Positions 34,434 through 42,916 are shown, counted from the first letter of the stretch. The stretch: 64,000 bases of DNA from Gulosibacter molinativorax (GCF_003010915.2 NZ_CP028426.1:2790001-2854000), one strand, 5' to 3'. The notes: generated by a model from the letters alone, not told the origin. A program made the numbers and translations.

Positions 34434-34626
34434 ATCGATTGTGATTTATCAGCGCAACGAGCGGTTGATTGAGCTGCAGGCGGTTCCTGCTCGGGCGGTG
34501 GAGGCGGAGCGGGTGACGCTCACGCATTCTCAAGCGGTCGAGGTGTGCGCCGGCCTCCTGCGGGAGCTGGGGGAGCACACGCTGGCGAGGATGGTGAGTG
34601 AGATTGGTTCCGAAGAAGATCGTTGA
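34396..34626 (+). CDS. Small hypothetical phage protein
   Basis: Not recognised; 76 residues, one strand-rich half (FEVVVTPESIVIYQRNERLI) and a helical half (SQAVEVCAGLLRELGEHTLA). A GTG at 34423 preceded by GAGG is an alternative start that removes most of the overlap with the zinc-finger gene. Confidence 0.55.
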   Translation: MGTTGFEVVVTPESIVIYQRNERLIELQAVPARAVEAERVTLTHSQAVEVCAGLLRELGEHTLARMVSEIGSEEDR

Positions 34627-34966
34627 ACTCGTGCTGGAACGTGACGGCCGCCTATGTGTGATAGGTGGCCGTCATTGTTTGGGGGAGGCGACGGTCGCTG
34701 ATCATCGCGCGAACCGCGGCTCTGGCGGGAGCCGGTCGTTGGATGTGCCGCATGTGCTCATCGCGGCGTGCACGCTCTGTAACGGGCTGAAAGAGGACGC
34801 CGTTGGCCTGTACCGGGAGTCGCTGATTGACCGCGGGATACGGGTGCTGAAGGCGGCGACGAACCGTGAGACGGCGCACCGCTGCGAACTCGCGCCGGTG
34901 CAGTACCCGGATGGGCGCTGGTGGCTCCTACATCCTGACGGGAGCCGCACGCCGGTCGGGCCGTGA
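34598..34966 (+). CDS. HNH-like nuclease domain protein
   Basis: 122 residues. KKIVELVLERDGRLCVIGGR, HCLGEATVADHRANRGSGGS, then CTLCNGLKEDAVG resemble an HNH fold with paired cysteines (C-x6-C ... C-x2-C) and His as general base (ADHR). GTG start, overlapping the previous gene. Probably a phage nuclease. Confidence 0.65.
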   Translation: MRLVPKKIVELVLERDGRLCVIGGRHCLGEATVADHRANRGSGGSRSLDVPHVLIAACTLCNGLKEDAVGLYRESLIDRGIRVLKAATNRETAHRCELAPVQYPDGRWWLLHPDGSRTPVGP

Positions 34967-34996
34967 ACACAAACTATTGATACGGAGGAACAAGGA

Positions 34997-35716
34997 ATGG
35001 CAGTAACAAAGAGAACACTGTTTGAGGTCCTTCGTCGGGACGCTCACGCGTGCCAGTACTGTGGCGCGCAAGCCCCAGATGTGAAGCTGCACATTGATCA
35101 CGTCGTTCCGGTCGCGCTCGGGGGCAGTGACAAGCCAGACAATCTTGTTACTGCATGCAGCGACTGCAACACGGGCAAAACGTCGATCGCGCCGGACAGC
35201 CCGTTCGCTTCGGCGGTGAGCGAAAAGGCCGCGGCCTACGCTCTGGCAATGCAAGACCACATGGTCAGGTTCAGGGCATCGCTTGAGGCCCTCGATGACT
35301 ACGTTGACGAGTTCGAAGCCGAATGGAACTCGTGGACGTCCAACGCGACTGGCAGGGCAGTGCCGTTACCGCCTGACTATCGGGCCAGCCTGTACCGGTG
35401 GCAGCAGCTCGGGATACCCGCCGACGTGTTCGCCATCGCCGTGCCCAAAGCAATGATGAAGGACAACATACGTGGCGAGCACGGCACCTTCTCCTATATG
35501 GCTGGCGTGATCAACAACATGGTCAAGCTGGACGAGATCGACATTGGGGTGACCGTAGAAACCGCTGCCGTCTACACGGCACTCGATGCGGAGAATGAAC
35601 GCATCGACGGCTACGAGCATGGCGTCCGGTACGGCAAGCTGTGGGGTTGGGCGCTCGTGCATGACAACGACCCCTTGTCGTTGCATATCGATAGGGCGGT
35701 TAGGGATGGCGCGTGA
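34997..35716 (+). CDS. HNH endonuclease with C-terminal extension
   Basis: 239 residues. HNH module at residues 15-60: DAHACQYCGAQAPDVKLHID, HVVPVALGGSDKPDN, LVTACSDCNTGK; it has both zinc pairs and His-Asp-His/Asn catalytic residues. The remaining 180 residues, helical with PPDYRASLYRWQQLGIP, are not recognised. GGAGGAACAAGGA precedes the ATG. Confidence 0.82.
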   Translation: MAVTKRTLFEVLRRDAHACQYCGAQAPDVKLHIDHVVPVALGGSDKPDNLVTACSDCNTGKTSIAPDSPFASAVSEKAAAYALAMQDHMVRFRASLEALDDYVDEFEAEWNSWTSNATGRAVPLPPDYRASLYRWQQLGIPADVFAIAVPKAMMKDNIRGEHGTFSYMAGVINNMVKLDEIDIGVTVETAAVYTALDAENERIDGYEHGVRYGKLWGWALVHDNDPLSLHIDRAVRDGA

Positions 35717-36626
35717 CAGGGCAAACATATTCACTGACATTTGGGCCGATCAGGATTGGCGGGAGCTGTCAGTCACAGCGCAGCATCTGTATCTGTTGAT
35801 GCTTACCCACGGCACGCTGAATTATGCGGGCGTCATGGACTGGCATCCGGGGCGGCTCGCGGCGATGAGCGATGGGCGTGCCGCTGCCGACGTGGAGCGG
35901 GATGGTGCCGAGCTAGAGGCGGGCGGATTCGTCCTGATCGATACGGATACGGGGGAGGGTCTTGTCCGGTCGTTCTTGAAACACGACGGCGTGCTGAAGC
36001 AGCCGAAGATCGTCGTGTCGATGACGAATGCGTTTGCGTCTGTGGCGTCTAAGAAGATTCGGCAGGTGATCGCGTTCGAGGTGCAGAAGTTGCAAGTTCA
36101 GCAGCCTGAGTTGCGTGCGTGGGAGGTGAAGCAGGTGCGGACGATCCTTGAATTTGCGGCTGCATCTATCCATGAGGTTACCCCCGGCCTTGCCCTTGCG
36201 GTTACCCCTGGCTTTACCCCTGGGGTTACCCCAAACGGCGACCAGGCGCAGGGGTTGCCTACTACTACAGCTACTACTACAGCTACATCTATCTCTAACG
36301 AGATAGATATTGGGGAGCCCCCAAAACAAAAACGGAAGCCTGAGCATCCGATTCCTGCCGACTGGTCACCGAACGAGTCGGCAGTTTTGTTTGCCCAGCA
36401 GAACGGTTTGGATCTGCGGCATGAGGCCGGGCAGTTCGTTGCTCACGCTCACTCGAAGGAGCGCCGGTTGAGGAACTGGGATGCCGGGTTCCGGACGTGG
36501 CTGGGCAACGCGGTGAAGTGGCGGGCCGAGAACCGTCGGCTCACACCGACGGAGCGAGCCGCGCAAACCGTGTCGATCGGGCGGGCACCACTCGCCACTG
36601 ATTTGCAGTTAGGAGAAATCGCGTGA
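35706..36626 (+). CDS. Phage replication protein with DnaT-like C-terminal domain
   Basis: 306 residues. The N-terminal 120 residues (NIFTDIWADQDWRELSVTAQ, LYLLMLTHGTLNYAGVMDWH) look like the winged-helix replisome-organiser domain of phages. A linker around residues 158-195 has VTPG repeats and a Thr/Ala micro-repeat. The C-terminal domain (PADWSPNESAVLFAQQNGLD, RNWDAGFRTWLGNAVKW) matches DnaT-like ssDNA-binding domains that load the helicase. Probably initiates phage DNA replication. Confidence 0.8.
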   Translation: MARDRANIFTDIWADQDWRELSVTAQHLYLLMLTHGTLNYAGVMDWHPGRLAAMSDGRAAADVERDGAELEAGGFVLIDTDTGEGLVRSFLKHDGVLKQPKIVVSMTNAFASVASKKIRQVIAFEVQKLQVQQPELRAWEVKQVRTILEFAAASIHEVTPGLALAVTPGFTPGVTPNGDQAQGLPTTTATTTATSISNEIDIGEPPKQKRKPEHPIPADWSPNESAVLFAQQNGLDLRHEAGQFVAHAHSKERRLRNWDAGFRTWLGNAVKWRAENRRLTPTERAAQTVSIGRAPLATDLQLGEIA

Positions 36627-38206
36627 AACCTTATTTTGATGACGGTCTCGTGCAGCTGTACCACGGCGACTGTCTCGCCGTCCTGCGCACCCTGCCCGAC
36701 GAATCCATCGACGCGGTGGTCACCGACCCGCCGTATGGCCTGAGCAATACCGACCCGAAGCACGTCGCCGAGACCTTGACCAAGTGGGTCACCGGGGACC
36801 ACGAATACACCCCGCCTGCCAAGGGGGGTTTCATGGGCAAGACGTGGGACTCGTTTGTGCCCCCACCGGCAGTGTGGATCGAGTGCATGAGGGTGCTCAA
36901 GCCTGGTGGGCACCTGCTTGTGTTCGCGGGCACCCGCACGCAGGATCTCATGGGCATGTCCATCCGCCTCGCCGGGTTCGACATTCGCGACGGCATCGGC
37001 TGGATATACGGCAGCGGATTCCCGAAGTCGATGGACGTGTCCAAGGCCATCGACAAGGCCCGCGACGACAGGGGCGACATCCTGCGCGTGACCTCGTGGC
37101 TGGCCAAGCAACGAGACCGCGCAGGCAAGACCAACCGCGACATCGACGCAGCGTTCGGTACCGCCGGGATGGCCGGGCACTGGACTTCGACCAAGTCTCA
37201 GCCCGCCGTCCCGAAGTGGGAACAGTGGCAGACCTTGCGCGAACTGCTCGACCTGCCCGATGACATGGACGCCGAGGTCTGGCGGCTAAACGGCCGTAAG
37301 GGCACCCCCGGCGAAAACTGGGACAAGCGCGAGGTCGTCGGAAAGAACGCATGGACCAACAGCGCGAACCACTTTGTCCCCGGTGAGGACCACACGCAGC
37401 GTGTCCACACCGACATCACCACCCCCGCCACTCCCGAGGCCGAGCGATGGTCTGGTTGGGGGACGGCTCTGAAACCGGCCATCGAGCCGGTCATCGTCGC
37501 GCGTAAGCCGATCAAGGGCACCGTCTCGGCGAACGTGCAGGAGCACGGCACAGGGGCACTCAACATCGACGCGAGCAGGGTGGCTACGGATGAGGATACT
37601 GCGCGGCCTTGTAGCGGCTTGGGTAATCCTTCTTCGTTCAACATGGCAGCCAGTGGAGAGCGGAGGATTACTGTCGGTTCCCCTGCTGGTCGTTGGCCTG
37701 CGAATGTGTTGCTCGACCCCGAAGCCGCCGCCGCGATGGACGAGCAAAGCGGGGTGAGCACAAGCAGGCAGTATCCCGCGGCCAGCATTAAAACCAAGCG
37801 GAACGCGATGGCAGGGGGTGCCATGCACAGTGGGGCCCACGTGCATTCCGATCCTGGTGGTGCTTCCCGCTTCTTCCCTGTGTTCAAGTACCAGGCCAAA
37901 GCGCCGAAGCGTGAACGGCCCGTCATTGAACGGGAGGACGGCACGAAGGTACAGCACCCCACGGTCAAGCCGCTGGCGCTCATGGAATGGCTGGTCACCC
38001 TCATCACCCCGCCAGGTGGTGTTGTGCTCGACCCGTTCGCGGGCTCGGGAACCACGTTGCAAGCGGCTCGCGACAAGGGTTTCCGGTCTATCGGCATTGA
38101 GGCTGACGCGGATTATGTGGCGTTGATCCGTGAGCGGCTTGAACAGGGATCTGGTGAACCAGATTTGCGCCTGTCGCAGCAGCCTCTCGATATGGAGATC
38201 GCATGA
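36623..38206 (+). CDS. Site-specific DNA methyltransferase (N6-adenine or N4-cytosine)
   Basis: 527 residues, beta-class order: catalytic motif IV VVTDPPYGLSN at residues 32-42 first, AdoMet motif I VVLDPFAGSGTTLQAARDKG near 466-485 last. Between them lie about 400 residues, including a large target-recognition region and FFPVFKYQAKAPKRERP, VQHPTVKPLALMEWLV. No restriction partner is adjacent, so a protective or regulatory role for phage DNA is likely. GTG start overlaps the replication gene. Confidence 0.9.
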   Translation: MKPYFDDGLVQLYHGDCLAVLRTLPDESIDAVVTDPPYGLSNTDPKHVAETLTKWVTGDHEYTPPAKGGFMGKTWDSFVPPPAVWIECMRVLKPGGHLLVFAGTRTQDLMGMSIRLAGFDIRDGIGWIYGSGFPKSMDVSKAIDKARDDRGDILRVTSWLAKQRDRAGKTNRDIDAAFGTAGMAGHWTSTKSQPAVPKWEQWQTLRELLDLPDDMDAEVWRLNGRKGTPGENWDKREVVGKNAWTNSANHFVPGEDHTQRVHTDITTPATPEAERWSGWGTALKPAIEPVIVARKPIKGTVSANVQEHGTGALNIDASRVATDEDTARPCSGLGNPSSFNMAASGERRITVGSPAGRWPANVLLDPEAAAAMDEQSGVSTSRQYPAASIKTKRNAMAGGAMHSGAHVHSDPGGASRFFPVFKYQAKAPKRERPVIEREDGTKVQHPTVKPLALMEWLVTLITPPGGVVLDPFAGSGTTLQAARDKGFRSIGIEADADYVALIRERLEQGSGEPDLRLSQQPLDMEIA

Positions 38207-38583
38207 ACATTCAAGAGACCGCGCAGGTGCTCGCGAAGATCCAGCTTGGCGATAACCGGCAAGTTGATGAACTCACTGTCCGCGAGTGGCACGACACGAT
38301 CGGGCACCTTGAGTTCGTGGATGCGATTGCGGCGGTGAAGGAGCACCGGCAGATGACGGCGGACTATCTAATGCCCGCGCATGTCATCGGCGGGGCTCGG
38401 AGGTCGCGTGAGCGTCGGGCGCGTGAGGCGCGGATTGACCGGCAGTTGACGGCGCGTGATGAGCCTCGCGATGAGGGGCTGATGGAGCGCACGATGCGGC
38501 GGATGCTCGATGACCCGGCGGAGTCGGAGGCGTCGAAGGCATGGATTCGCCGGTGGTTCGAGATGCGGGGCATCGGTGGCTAA
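38203..38583 (+). CDS. Hypothetical phage replication-region protein
   Basis: 126 residues, helical. N-half NIQETAQVLAKIQLGDNRQV, REWHDTIGHLEFVDAIAAVK; C-half very Arg/Glu-rich (RRSRERRAREARIDRQL). Proteins with this N-terminal pattern commonly follow replication genes in actinophages. Coupled to the methyltransferase by ATGA. Confidence 0.65.
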   Translation: MNIQETAQVLAKIQLGDNRQVDELTVREWHDTIGHLEFVDAIAAVKEHRQMTADYLMPAHVIGGARRSRERRAREARIDRQLTARDEPRDEGLMERTMRRMLDDPAESEASKAWIRRWFEMRGIGG

Positions 38584-38746
38584 GCGTCGTGACGGTACGT
38601 GGGCGTCGGATGTGGATCGGCTCGCGCTCTACATGCAGCACAACCCGATGGTGACGTGGATGGCGGCGCGGGTCATGTTCCCGGCGATCCCGGTCGAGGT
38701 GGTGCGGCACATTTTTGATGAACGAAAACGAAAGAAGAACAGGTAA
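38576..38746 (+). CDS. Small hypothetical phage protein
   Basis: 56 residues starting at GTG 38576 (MAKRRDGTWASDVDRLALYM); basic C-terminus FDERKRKKNR. Overlaps the previous gene by 8 bp and has GGGG five bases before the start. Function unknown. Confidence 0.6.
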   Translation: MAKRRDGTWASDVDRLALYMQHNPMVTWMAARVMFPAIPVEVVRHIFDERKRKKNR

Positions 38747-38789
38747 TGGCTCACAAAGCGAGATTTATTCGAGAGAATTCGATAGAATT

Positions 38790-38837
38790 AAAGCGGCCCC
38801 AAACCGAGTGCTGGAAACACTCGCCGGGGCCTAACCC
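38790..38837 (+). repeat. 48-nt leader-hairpin repeat, copy 1
   Basis: Identical over 48 nt to 40337-40384. It folds as GGCCCC / GGGGCC enclosing CGAGTG / CACTCG with a CTGGAAA loop. TTCGATAGAATTA, containing a TAGAAT -10-like hexamer at 38783-38788, lies directly upstream in both copies. The following gene is an HNH endonuclease with a strong ribosome site. Confidence 0.85.
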
Positions 38838-38869
38838 TGAATCAAGAATGAGTTGATTGGAGGGCTGCG

Positions 38870-39361
38870 GTGCAGTCTAACGAAGTTTGGCGACCCGTGC
38901 TCGGCTACGAAGGCAAGTACGAAGTGAGCGACCAAGGCCGAGTGCGAACCGACGAACGCATCTTGAAACCGTGGATCTTGCGGAACGGCTACGAACAGCT
39001 CGCGCTATGGGCCGAAGGGTCGCGGAAGCGGTTCACAGTGCACCGGCTAGTCGCGATCGCCTTCTGCGGCACGCCTAAGGCAGATGAGCAGGTCTGCCAC
39101 GTCGACGGCAACCCTAGAAATAACCGGGCCGAGAACCTTCGGTGGGGAACCGTCTCGGAGAACGCCCACGATCGGGTTCATCACGGCACGGATGCGAACG
39201 CTCGTAAGACCCACTGCAAGAGGGGGCATCCGTTTACGGAGGCAAACACGCGCCTGGTCAATTATTCGAGTGGGCGCGTTCAACGTCAATGCATTACTTG
39301 CAATAAGCAACGGCGCAGAAATGCGTACTTGCGTGAGAAAGAATTAAGAAAGGTTGCATAA
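38870..39361 (+). CDS. NUMOD4/HNH homing-type endonuclease
   Basis: 163 residues. NUMOD4-like start (EVWRPVLGYEGKYEVSDQGR), HNH core (FTVHRLVAIAFCGTPKADEQ, VCHVDGNPRNNRAENLRWGT) and a C-terminal zinc site (HCKRGHPFTEAN, QCITCNKQRRRN). Free-standing homing endonuclease of the kind that invades phage genomes. GTG start with GGAGGG upstream; own promoter/leader at 38775-38837. Confidence 0.85.
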   Translation: MQSNEVWRPVLGYEGKYEVSDQGRVRTDERILKPWILRNGYEQLALWAEGSRKRFTVHRLVAIAFCGTPKADEQVCHVDGNPRNNRAENLRWGTVSENAHDRVHHGTDANARKTHCKRGHPFTEANTRLVNYSSGRVQRQCITCNKQRRRNAYLREKELRKVA

Positions 39362-39771
39362 TGGCAAACATCACTTTTGAAGGATATGTCCAAGAACGCC
39401 GCGGCAAATTGATTCGAGTTTCTGAAGAATACCGAGTTAAAGATGAGTCGGGCCAATGGGCCAATGCTGGGTATGGCGATTATTCCGTCTGGCTTCGTGA
39501 CGACGACTCGCAGCCGGAGATCCAGCCGGGCGCAGTTGTGCTTGTGTCTGGCGATCTTCGAGTGAAGAAGTCGGAGAAGGACGGCAAGGTCTACACGAAC
39601 CTGAATGTGTCGTTCGCGAAGGTTGGCATTACACGGACTACTCAAAAGTACCTCGGGCAGGCGTTTGGCGACGCGCCACAGCCAGATAACTCGCAGTGGG
39701 CTACTCAGGTACCGCCGCGGCAATCTAACCCGTCTAGCGGGCAGCAGTGGGACGAGCAGGTCCCGTTCTAG
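39361..39771 (+). CDS. Single-stranded DNA-binding protein-like
   Basis: 136 residues. An OB-fold-like first 95 residues (GYVQERRGKLIRVSEEYRVK, VLVSGDLRVKKSEKDGKVY) is followed by a Gln/Pro/Ser linker and the tail QWDEQVPF, which resembles the acidic SSB tip that recruits partner proteins. Divergent from host SSB. Located between two HNH cassettes. Confidence 0.72.
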   Translation: MANITFEGYVQERRGKLIRVSEEYRVKDESGQWANAGYGDYSVWLRDDDSQPEIQPGAVVLVSGDLRVKKSEKDGKVYTNLNVSFAKVGITRTTQKYLGQAFGDAPQPDNSQWATQVPPRQSNPSSGQQWDEQVPF

Positions 39772-39780
39772 GGGGAAATC

Positions 39781-40047
39781 ATGGCTACGACAGCTGAGAT
39801 GGAAACAACAGTGGTTTACGACCACGCGGAACAGAAGTACCGCGTTTGGTCGTCCTATCGCCCGCATATCTCTCGTTTCAAAAAGGATGAGCGCGCGCGC
39901 CTAACTGGGGAGGGTGAGGACTGGGCGTCTTTTGAAATCCCTGCATCGCAATACGACATTCGGAATGCGTTCAAGCGCAAGGTCACGATGTCGGACGAGC
40001 AGCGTGAGGCCGCGGCGGAACGTCTACGGAAAGCGAGAGCCGCGTGA
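39781..40047 (+). CDS. Hypothetical phage protein
   Basis: 88 residues, not recognised. YDHAEQKYRVWSSYRPHISR is followed by a helical basic C-terminus (SDEQREAAAERLRKARAA). GGGGGAAATC precedes the ATG. Confidence 0.6.
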   Translation: MATTAEMETTVVYDHAEQKYRVWSSYRPHISRFKKDERARLTGEGEDWASFEIPASQYDIRNAFKRKVTMSDEQREAAAERLRKARAA

Positions 40048-40253
40048 TGGATAACGACGACTACAACGACTATCGAATCAAGGCGCAGAAGGAGCGCGAC
40101 GACGCCGACCTCAAAGACTGGACGATCCCGGAACTCTCGCCCCGTTCCCGCATGTGCGAGCTGGACAATCACCGGCCCTGCACGGGAACCATTCGGGAGC
40201 TTCGTGAGCGGGCTTGCGGCTGCTGGTGCCATGACGAGGCGGTGGCGGCATGA
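40044..40253 (+). CDS. Small Cys/His-rich phage protein
   Basis: 69 residues with a possible zinc site in CELDNHRPCTGTIRELRERA and CGCWCHDE. Acidic N-terminus. GTG-ATG start overlapping the previous stop. Confidence 0.55.
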   Translation: MMDNDDYNDYRIKAQKERDDADLKDWTIPELSPRSRMCELDNHRPCTGTIRELRERACGCWCHDEAVAA

Positions 40254-40336
40254 GTGACCAGAGGTGCTGTGCGCAACTTGGAAAGCAATATTGATCGGGA
40301 CTTTTCGAATGATGTTCGATAGAATTAGAGGGCATA

Positions 40337-40384
40337 AAAGCGGCCCCAAACCGAGTGCTGGAAACACTCGCCGGGGCCTAACCC
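40337..40384 (+). repeat. 48-nt leader-hairpin repeat, copy 2
   Basis: Exact second copy of 38790-38837, again preceded by TTCGATAGAATTA (40316-40328, TAGAAT at 40320-40325), though with 8 extra bases between that motif and the hairpin. It again precedes an HNH endonuclease gene with a strong ribosome site (AAGGAAGGGG). Confidence 0.85.
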
Positions 40385-40417
40385 GATCACTTGATTAGAG
40401 CAAGGAAGGGGCTAGCT

Positions 40418-40969
40418 ATGGATGCTACCCGAAAGTGTCAGTTCGACGGATGCGATAGGCCACTTGATGACAAGGGTGGACGTGGTTTATGCGCCCGCCA
40501 TTACGGGTGGGTACGCGCCAACGGACGGCTCAATGAGTACAACCGGGTGCAGCCAGATTGGGCGACTGCCGAAGAACGATTCTTGGCGAAGGTTGTAAAG
40601 ACGCCGACGTGTTGGGAATGGGCTGCTGGCAAGAACCAGGCTGGTTACGGGAAGTTCGGCTCTGAGGGAGGGCGTAAAGGGCAAATGATGTACGCGCACC
40701 GGTGGTCGTATGAACACTTCGTTGCCCCGATCCCAGATGGCCTGACTATTGACCACCTGTGCAAGAACCCTGGATGCGTCAACCCAGCCCATCTTGAGCC
40801 GGTCACTCTTGTCGAGAACATCCAGCGCGCCCATCCGCTGCGCACTCACTGCCATCGGGGTCATGACTTGGCTGATGCATACGTGCGTAAGAACGGTCAG
40901 CGGATGTGCCAGAAATGCCGCACGGTTCGGTATTGGGAGAAGAAGAACGCGTCGAAGGGGAAGCAATGA
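40418..40969 (+). CDS. HNH homing-type endonuclease
   Basis: 183 residues. N-terminal zinc knuckle (CQFDGCDRPLDDKGGRGLCA), central CWEWAAGKNQAGYGKFGSEG, HNH core (AHRWSYEHFVAPIPDGLTID, HLCKNPGCVNPAHLEPVT) and C-terminal zinc pair (THCHRGHDL, MCQKCRTV). Unrelated in its N-terminus to the HNH protein at 38870, yet uses the same leader. ATG chosen by AAGGAAGGGG. Confidence 0.85.
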   Translation: MDATRKCQFDGCDRPLDDKGGRGLCARHYGWVRANGRLNEYNRVQPDWATAEERFLAKVVKTPTCWEWAAGKNQAGYGKFGSEGGRKGQMMYAHRWSYEHFVAPIPDGLTIDHLCKNPGCVNPAHLEPVTLVENIQRAHPLRTHCHRGHDLADAYVRKNGQRMCQKCRTVRYWEKKNASKGKQ

Positions 40970-41202
40970 CGTGCGTTAACGGTCATCCGGCGTCTGAGCG
41001 CATGCGGAACGGGAATTGTCGGGGGTGTGCGCGGGAGGCGAATCGGCGCTACTACGAGCGGACGCGGGGCGAGAGGCAGTCTTCGTATCAGCGGGTGTGT
41101 AAGCGCTGCGGTGGCGATTTCTATAGCGAGCGGGCGCTCGTCTGGTGTCGGGATTGTCGGGACGTGTACCCGGCTGAGTACAAGGAAGCGAGAGCGGCGT
41201 GA
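40966..41202 (+). CDS. Small zinc-ribbon phage protein
   Basis: 78 residues with two Cys pairs: MTCVNGHPASERMRNGNCRG-C and VCKRCGGDFYSERALVWCRD-C. Basic middle. Coupled to the HNH gene by ATGA, so possibly a partner of it. Confidence 0.6.
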   Translation: MTCVNGHPASERMRNGNCRGCAREANRRYYERTRGERQSSYQRVCKRCGGDFYSERALVWCRDCRDVYPAEYKEARAA

Positions 41203-41231
41203 GCGGCTATATCGAATTGGAAGAGGGAGAA

Positions 41232-41771
41232 ATGAAACCTGAAATTGTGATTGAAGAGCGCGAAGGCCGACTGTGTGTTGATCGTGGTATTCAGCGGATG
41301 GAGATCGTGCCCGAATACGTCGACGCCCTCCGCGCGTATTTCCTTGCGGAGCGTGACGAGCAGCTCGGGCGCTGGCGAGACCCTGTAGACCCGGATTGGG
41401 TTGTCTACCGTAACAGGTCTGAGGATGACGGCGACGGGCGAGCAGTGTACATCTTCAATGAGCGGAGGCGGTGCCGCGCATCAACGTGGGAGCACCTGAC
41501 CCGAACGCCAGGCAAAGGGTCCGATGACGTAGCGAACCGCTATTTCGCTGCGCATCCCCCTAAGCGTGAGCTACCGACCGCGTTGGGCGCGATTGTGGAG
41601 GGCGGCGACTACCGGGCGCACCTGACGAGCATTGATTCTGACGGGCATTGGTGGACAGTGCTGCGGAATGAAGACGTGATCGATGATGCGATTGAATCCG
41701 CCTATTTGGTGGGCTTGCACGTCGGCCATGACTGGAAGCTCGTACACGAGGGGAAGACCGATGAATCTTAG
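41232..41771 (+). CDS. Hypothetical phage protein
   Basis: 179 residues (190 if GTG 41199, which overlaps the previous stop, is used). IVIEEREGRLCVDRGIQRME leads; the C-half TALGAIVEGGDYRAHLTSID, HWWTVLRNEDVIDDAIESAY looks like a small alpha/beta domain. GGAAGAGGGAG favours ATG 41232. Confidence 0.6.
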   Translation: MKPEIVIEEREGRLCVDRGIQRMEIVPEYVDALRAYFLAERDEQLGRWRDPVDPDWVVYRNRSEDDGDGRAVYIFNERRRCRASTWEHLTRTPGKGSDDVANRYFAAHPPKRELPTALGAIVEGGDYRAHLTSIDSDGHWWTVLRNEDVIDDAIESAYLVGLHVGHDWKLVHEGKTDES

Positions 41772-42042
41772 AGAGCAGATCGCTCGGGTGCTGGATGACC
41801 AGATCATGCGCGAGACCGACGCCGTCCTCGCCTTGTTCGCGGAGCCGTCCGAAGGGCTGGTGGAGCAAGTTGCGGCGGCTGTTTGGTCGTACCTGTGGTC
41901 AGGCGAATTCGAAGAGGGCCTACTAAAGCTATCCATTTTCACGCCAGAGCAAGCCGCGGAATCTGCGGCGAAGAAGCGAGCCGAGAAGTGCGCCCTGGTG
42001 CGAGACATTCTGCGAGCGATAGGAGAGAGCGATGACGAGTGA
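41761..42042 (+). CDS. Small phage protein of the early modular family
   Basis: 93 residues, helical: MNLREQIARVLDDQIMRETD, LVEQVAAAVWSYLWSGEFEE. The tail LVRDILRAIGESDDE resembles the LAILDG-x-x-DE tails of the following genes. GAGGGGAAG precedes the ATG. Confidence 0.6.
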   Translation: MNLREQIARVLDDQIMRETDAVLALFAEPSEGLVEQVAAAVWSYLWSGEFEEGLLKLSIFTPEQAAESAAKKRAEKCALVRDILRAIGESDDE

Positions 42043-42346
42043 ACGCATCTCAGATGAGCAGCTCGCGGAGTGCATGGAGTATGCGACGCACGAGGCGGAC
42101 ATGTCGGGGAATGCCGCGCGTGTGAACCCGGATCATGTCGACGACGCGCGGTTCTACCGGAACCTCGAAGCGGCGCTGACGGAACTGCAATCGTTCCGGG
42201 CGCGGGAGGCGGAAGTCGAGGCGAAGCTCGCCAAGGTACGGGAGCAGCTTCTTGAGCCCGTCCCACTCGGGTCGTCCTGGATGCGGGAGTGGGACAAGCG
42301 ACTGACGCGGATGCTCGCGATTCTGGACGGAGACAACGATGAGTGA
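42032..42346 (+). CDS. Early phage protein, MTSERISDE family
   Basis: 104 residues. Starts MTSERISDEQLAE, shared almost exactly with proteins at 43410 and 43646; ends RMLAILDGDNDE, shared with 42920 and 43646. The middle is a coiled-coil-like helix (SFRAREAEVEAKLAKVREQL). Overlaps neighbours at both ends. Confidence 0.65.
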   Translation: MTSERISDEQLAECMEYATHEADMSGNAARVNPDHVDDARFYRNLEAALTELQSFRAREAEVEAKLAKVREQLLEPVPLGSSWMREWDKRLTRMLAILDGDNDE

Positions 42347-42470
42347 GTGTTGCGGCCATGCTGACGGCTGGCACCTCGAATCGGCTGGGCCGGTGATCGA
42401 GCCATGCAATTTCCCTGGCTGCCGGTGCATCCGAGGGGTACGAAAAATCGAAGGACAAGACGATGACTGA
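42339..42470 (+). CDS. Mini zinc-binding protein (43 aa)
   Basis: MSECCGHADGWHLESAGPVI then EPCNFPGCRCIRG: a compact Cys/His cluster. Starts inside the previous gene's last codons and overlaps the next start (ATGACTGA), so it is in the coupled chain. One of three such mini proteins in this array. Confidence 0.5.
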   Translation: MSECCGHADGWHLESAGPVIEPCNFPGCRCIRGVRKIEGQDDD

Positions 42471-42768
42471 TTCCACATTGCGTACCGCGATAGCGCGGGC
42501 GATCCACGATGGGCCTAATGCGCAAGCACAGTACCGGGCTGCGGGCATCGAGCCTCATCCCTTCGGAGAATGTGCTTACACCGATCAGTACCTTGCGGAC
42601 GCCGACGCCGTGCTTGCTGTCCTCGCTGATCTTCTTGAGTCCGTGATCGAACGAGCAGCGGAGGGGTTGCACGATGCCGCTTTCGGGCAAGAGTTGCCGG
42701 AAGCGCCGATTGATCTTGCTCGTGCGGCGCTGCGGGCCGCGTTCGGAGGGGAGCGAGACGATGTTTAG
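42463..42768 (+). CDS. Hypothetical phage protein
   Basis: 101 residues, helical and acidic: LRTAIARAIHDGPNAQAQYR, YLADADAVLAVLADLLESVI. Not recognised; its layout of Ala/Leu helices resembles the other array members. Coupled on both sides. Confidence 0.6.
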   Translation: MTDSTLRTAIARAIHDGPNAQAQYRAAGIEPHPFGECAYTDQYLADADAVLAVLADLLESVIERAAEGLHDAAFGQELPEAPIDLARAALRAAFGGERDDV

Positions 42769-42916
42769 GCGTGACCCGAAATCGTGCCGCTGGTTCCACT
42801 CGTGGGCGGACACGGACAAGTTCTACGACATTTTCAGCATCGTGGATCAATGCCGGAAGTGCGGCTTGTACCGCATCACGAACCTGTTTACCGAGCAGAC
42901 AACTTTCAGGAGGTAG
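42761..42916 (+). CDS. Mini Cys-containing protein (51 aa)
   Basis: MFRRDPKSCRWFHSWADTDK, YDIFSIVDQCRKCGLYRITN: a Cys/His set that could bind zinc, with aromatic residues typical of small nucleic-acid-binding fingers. Overlaps the previous gene by 8 bp. Confidence 0.5.
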   Translation: MFRRDPKSCRWFHSWADTDKFYDIFSIVDQCRKCGLYRITNLFTEQTTFRR

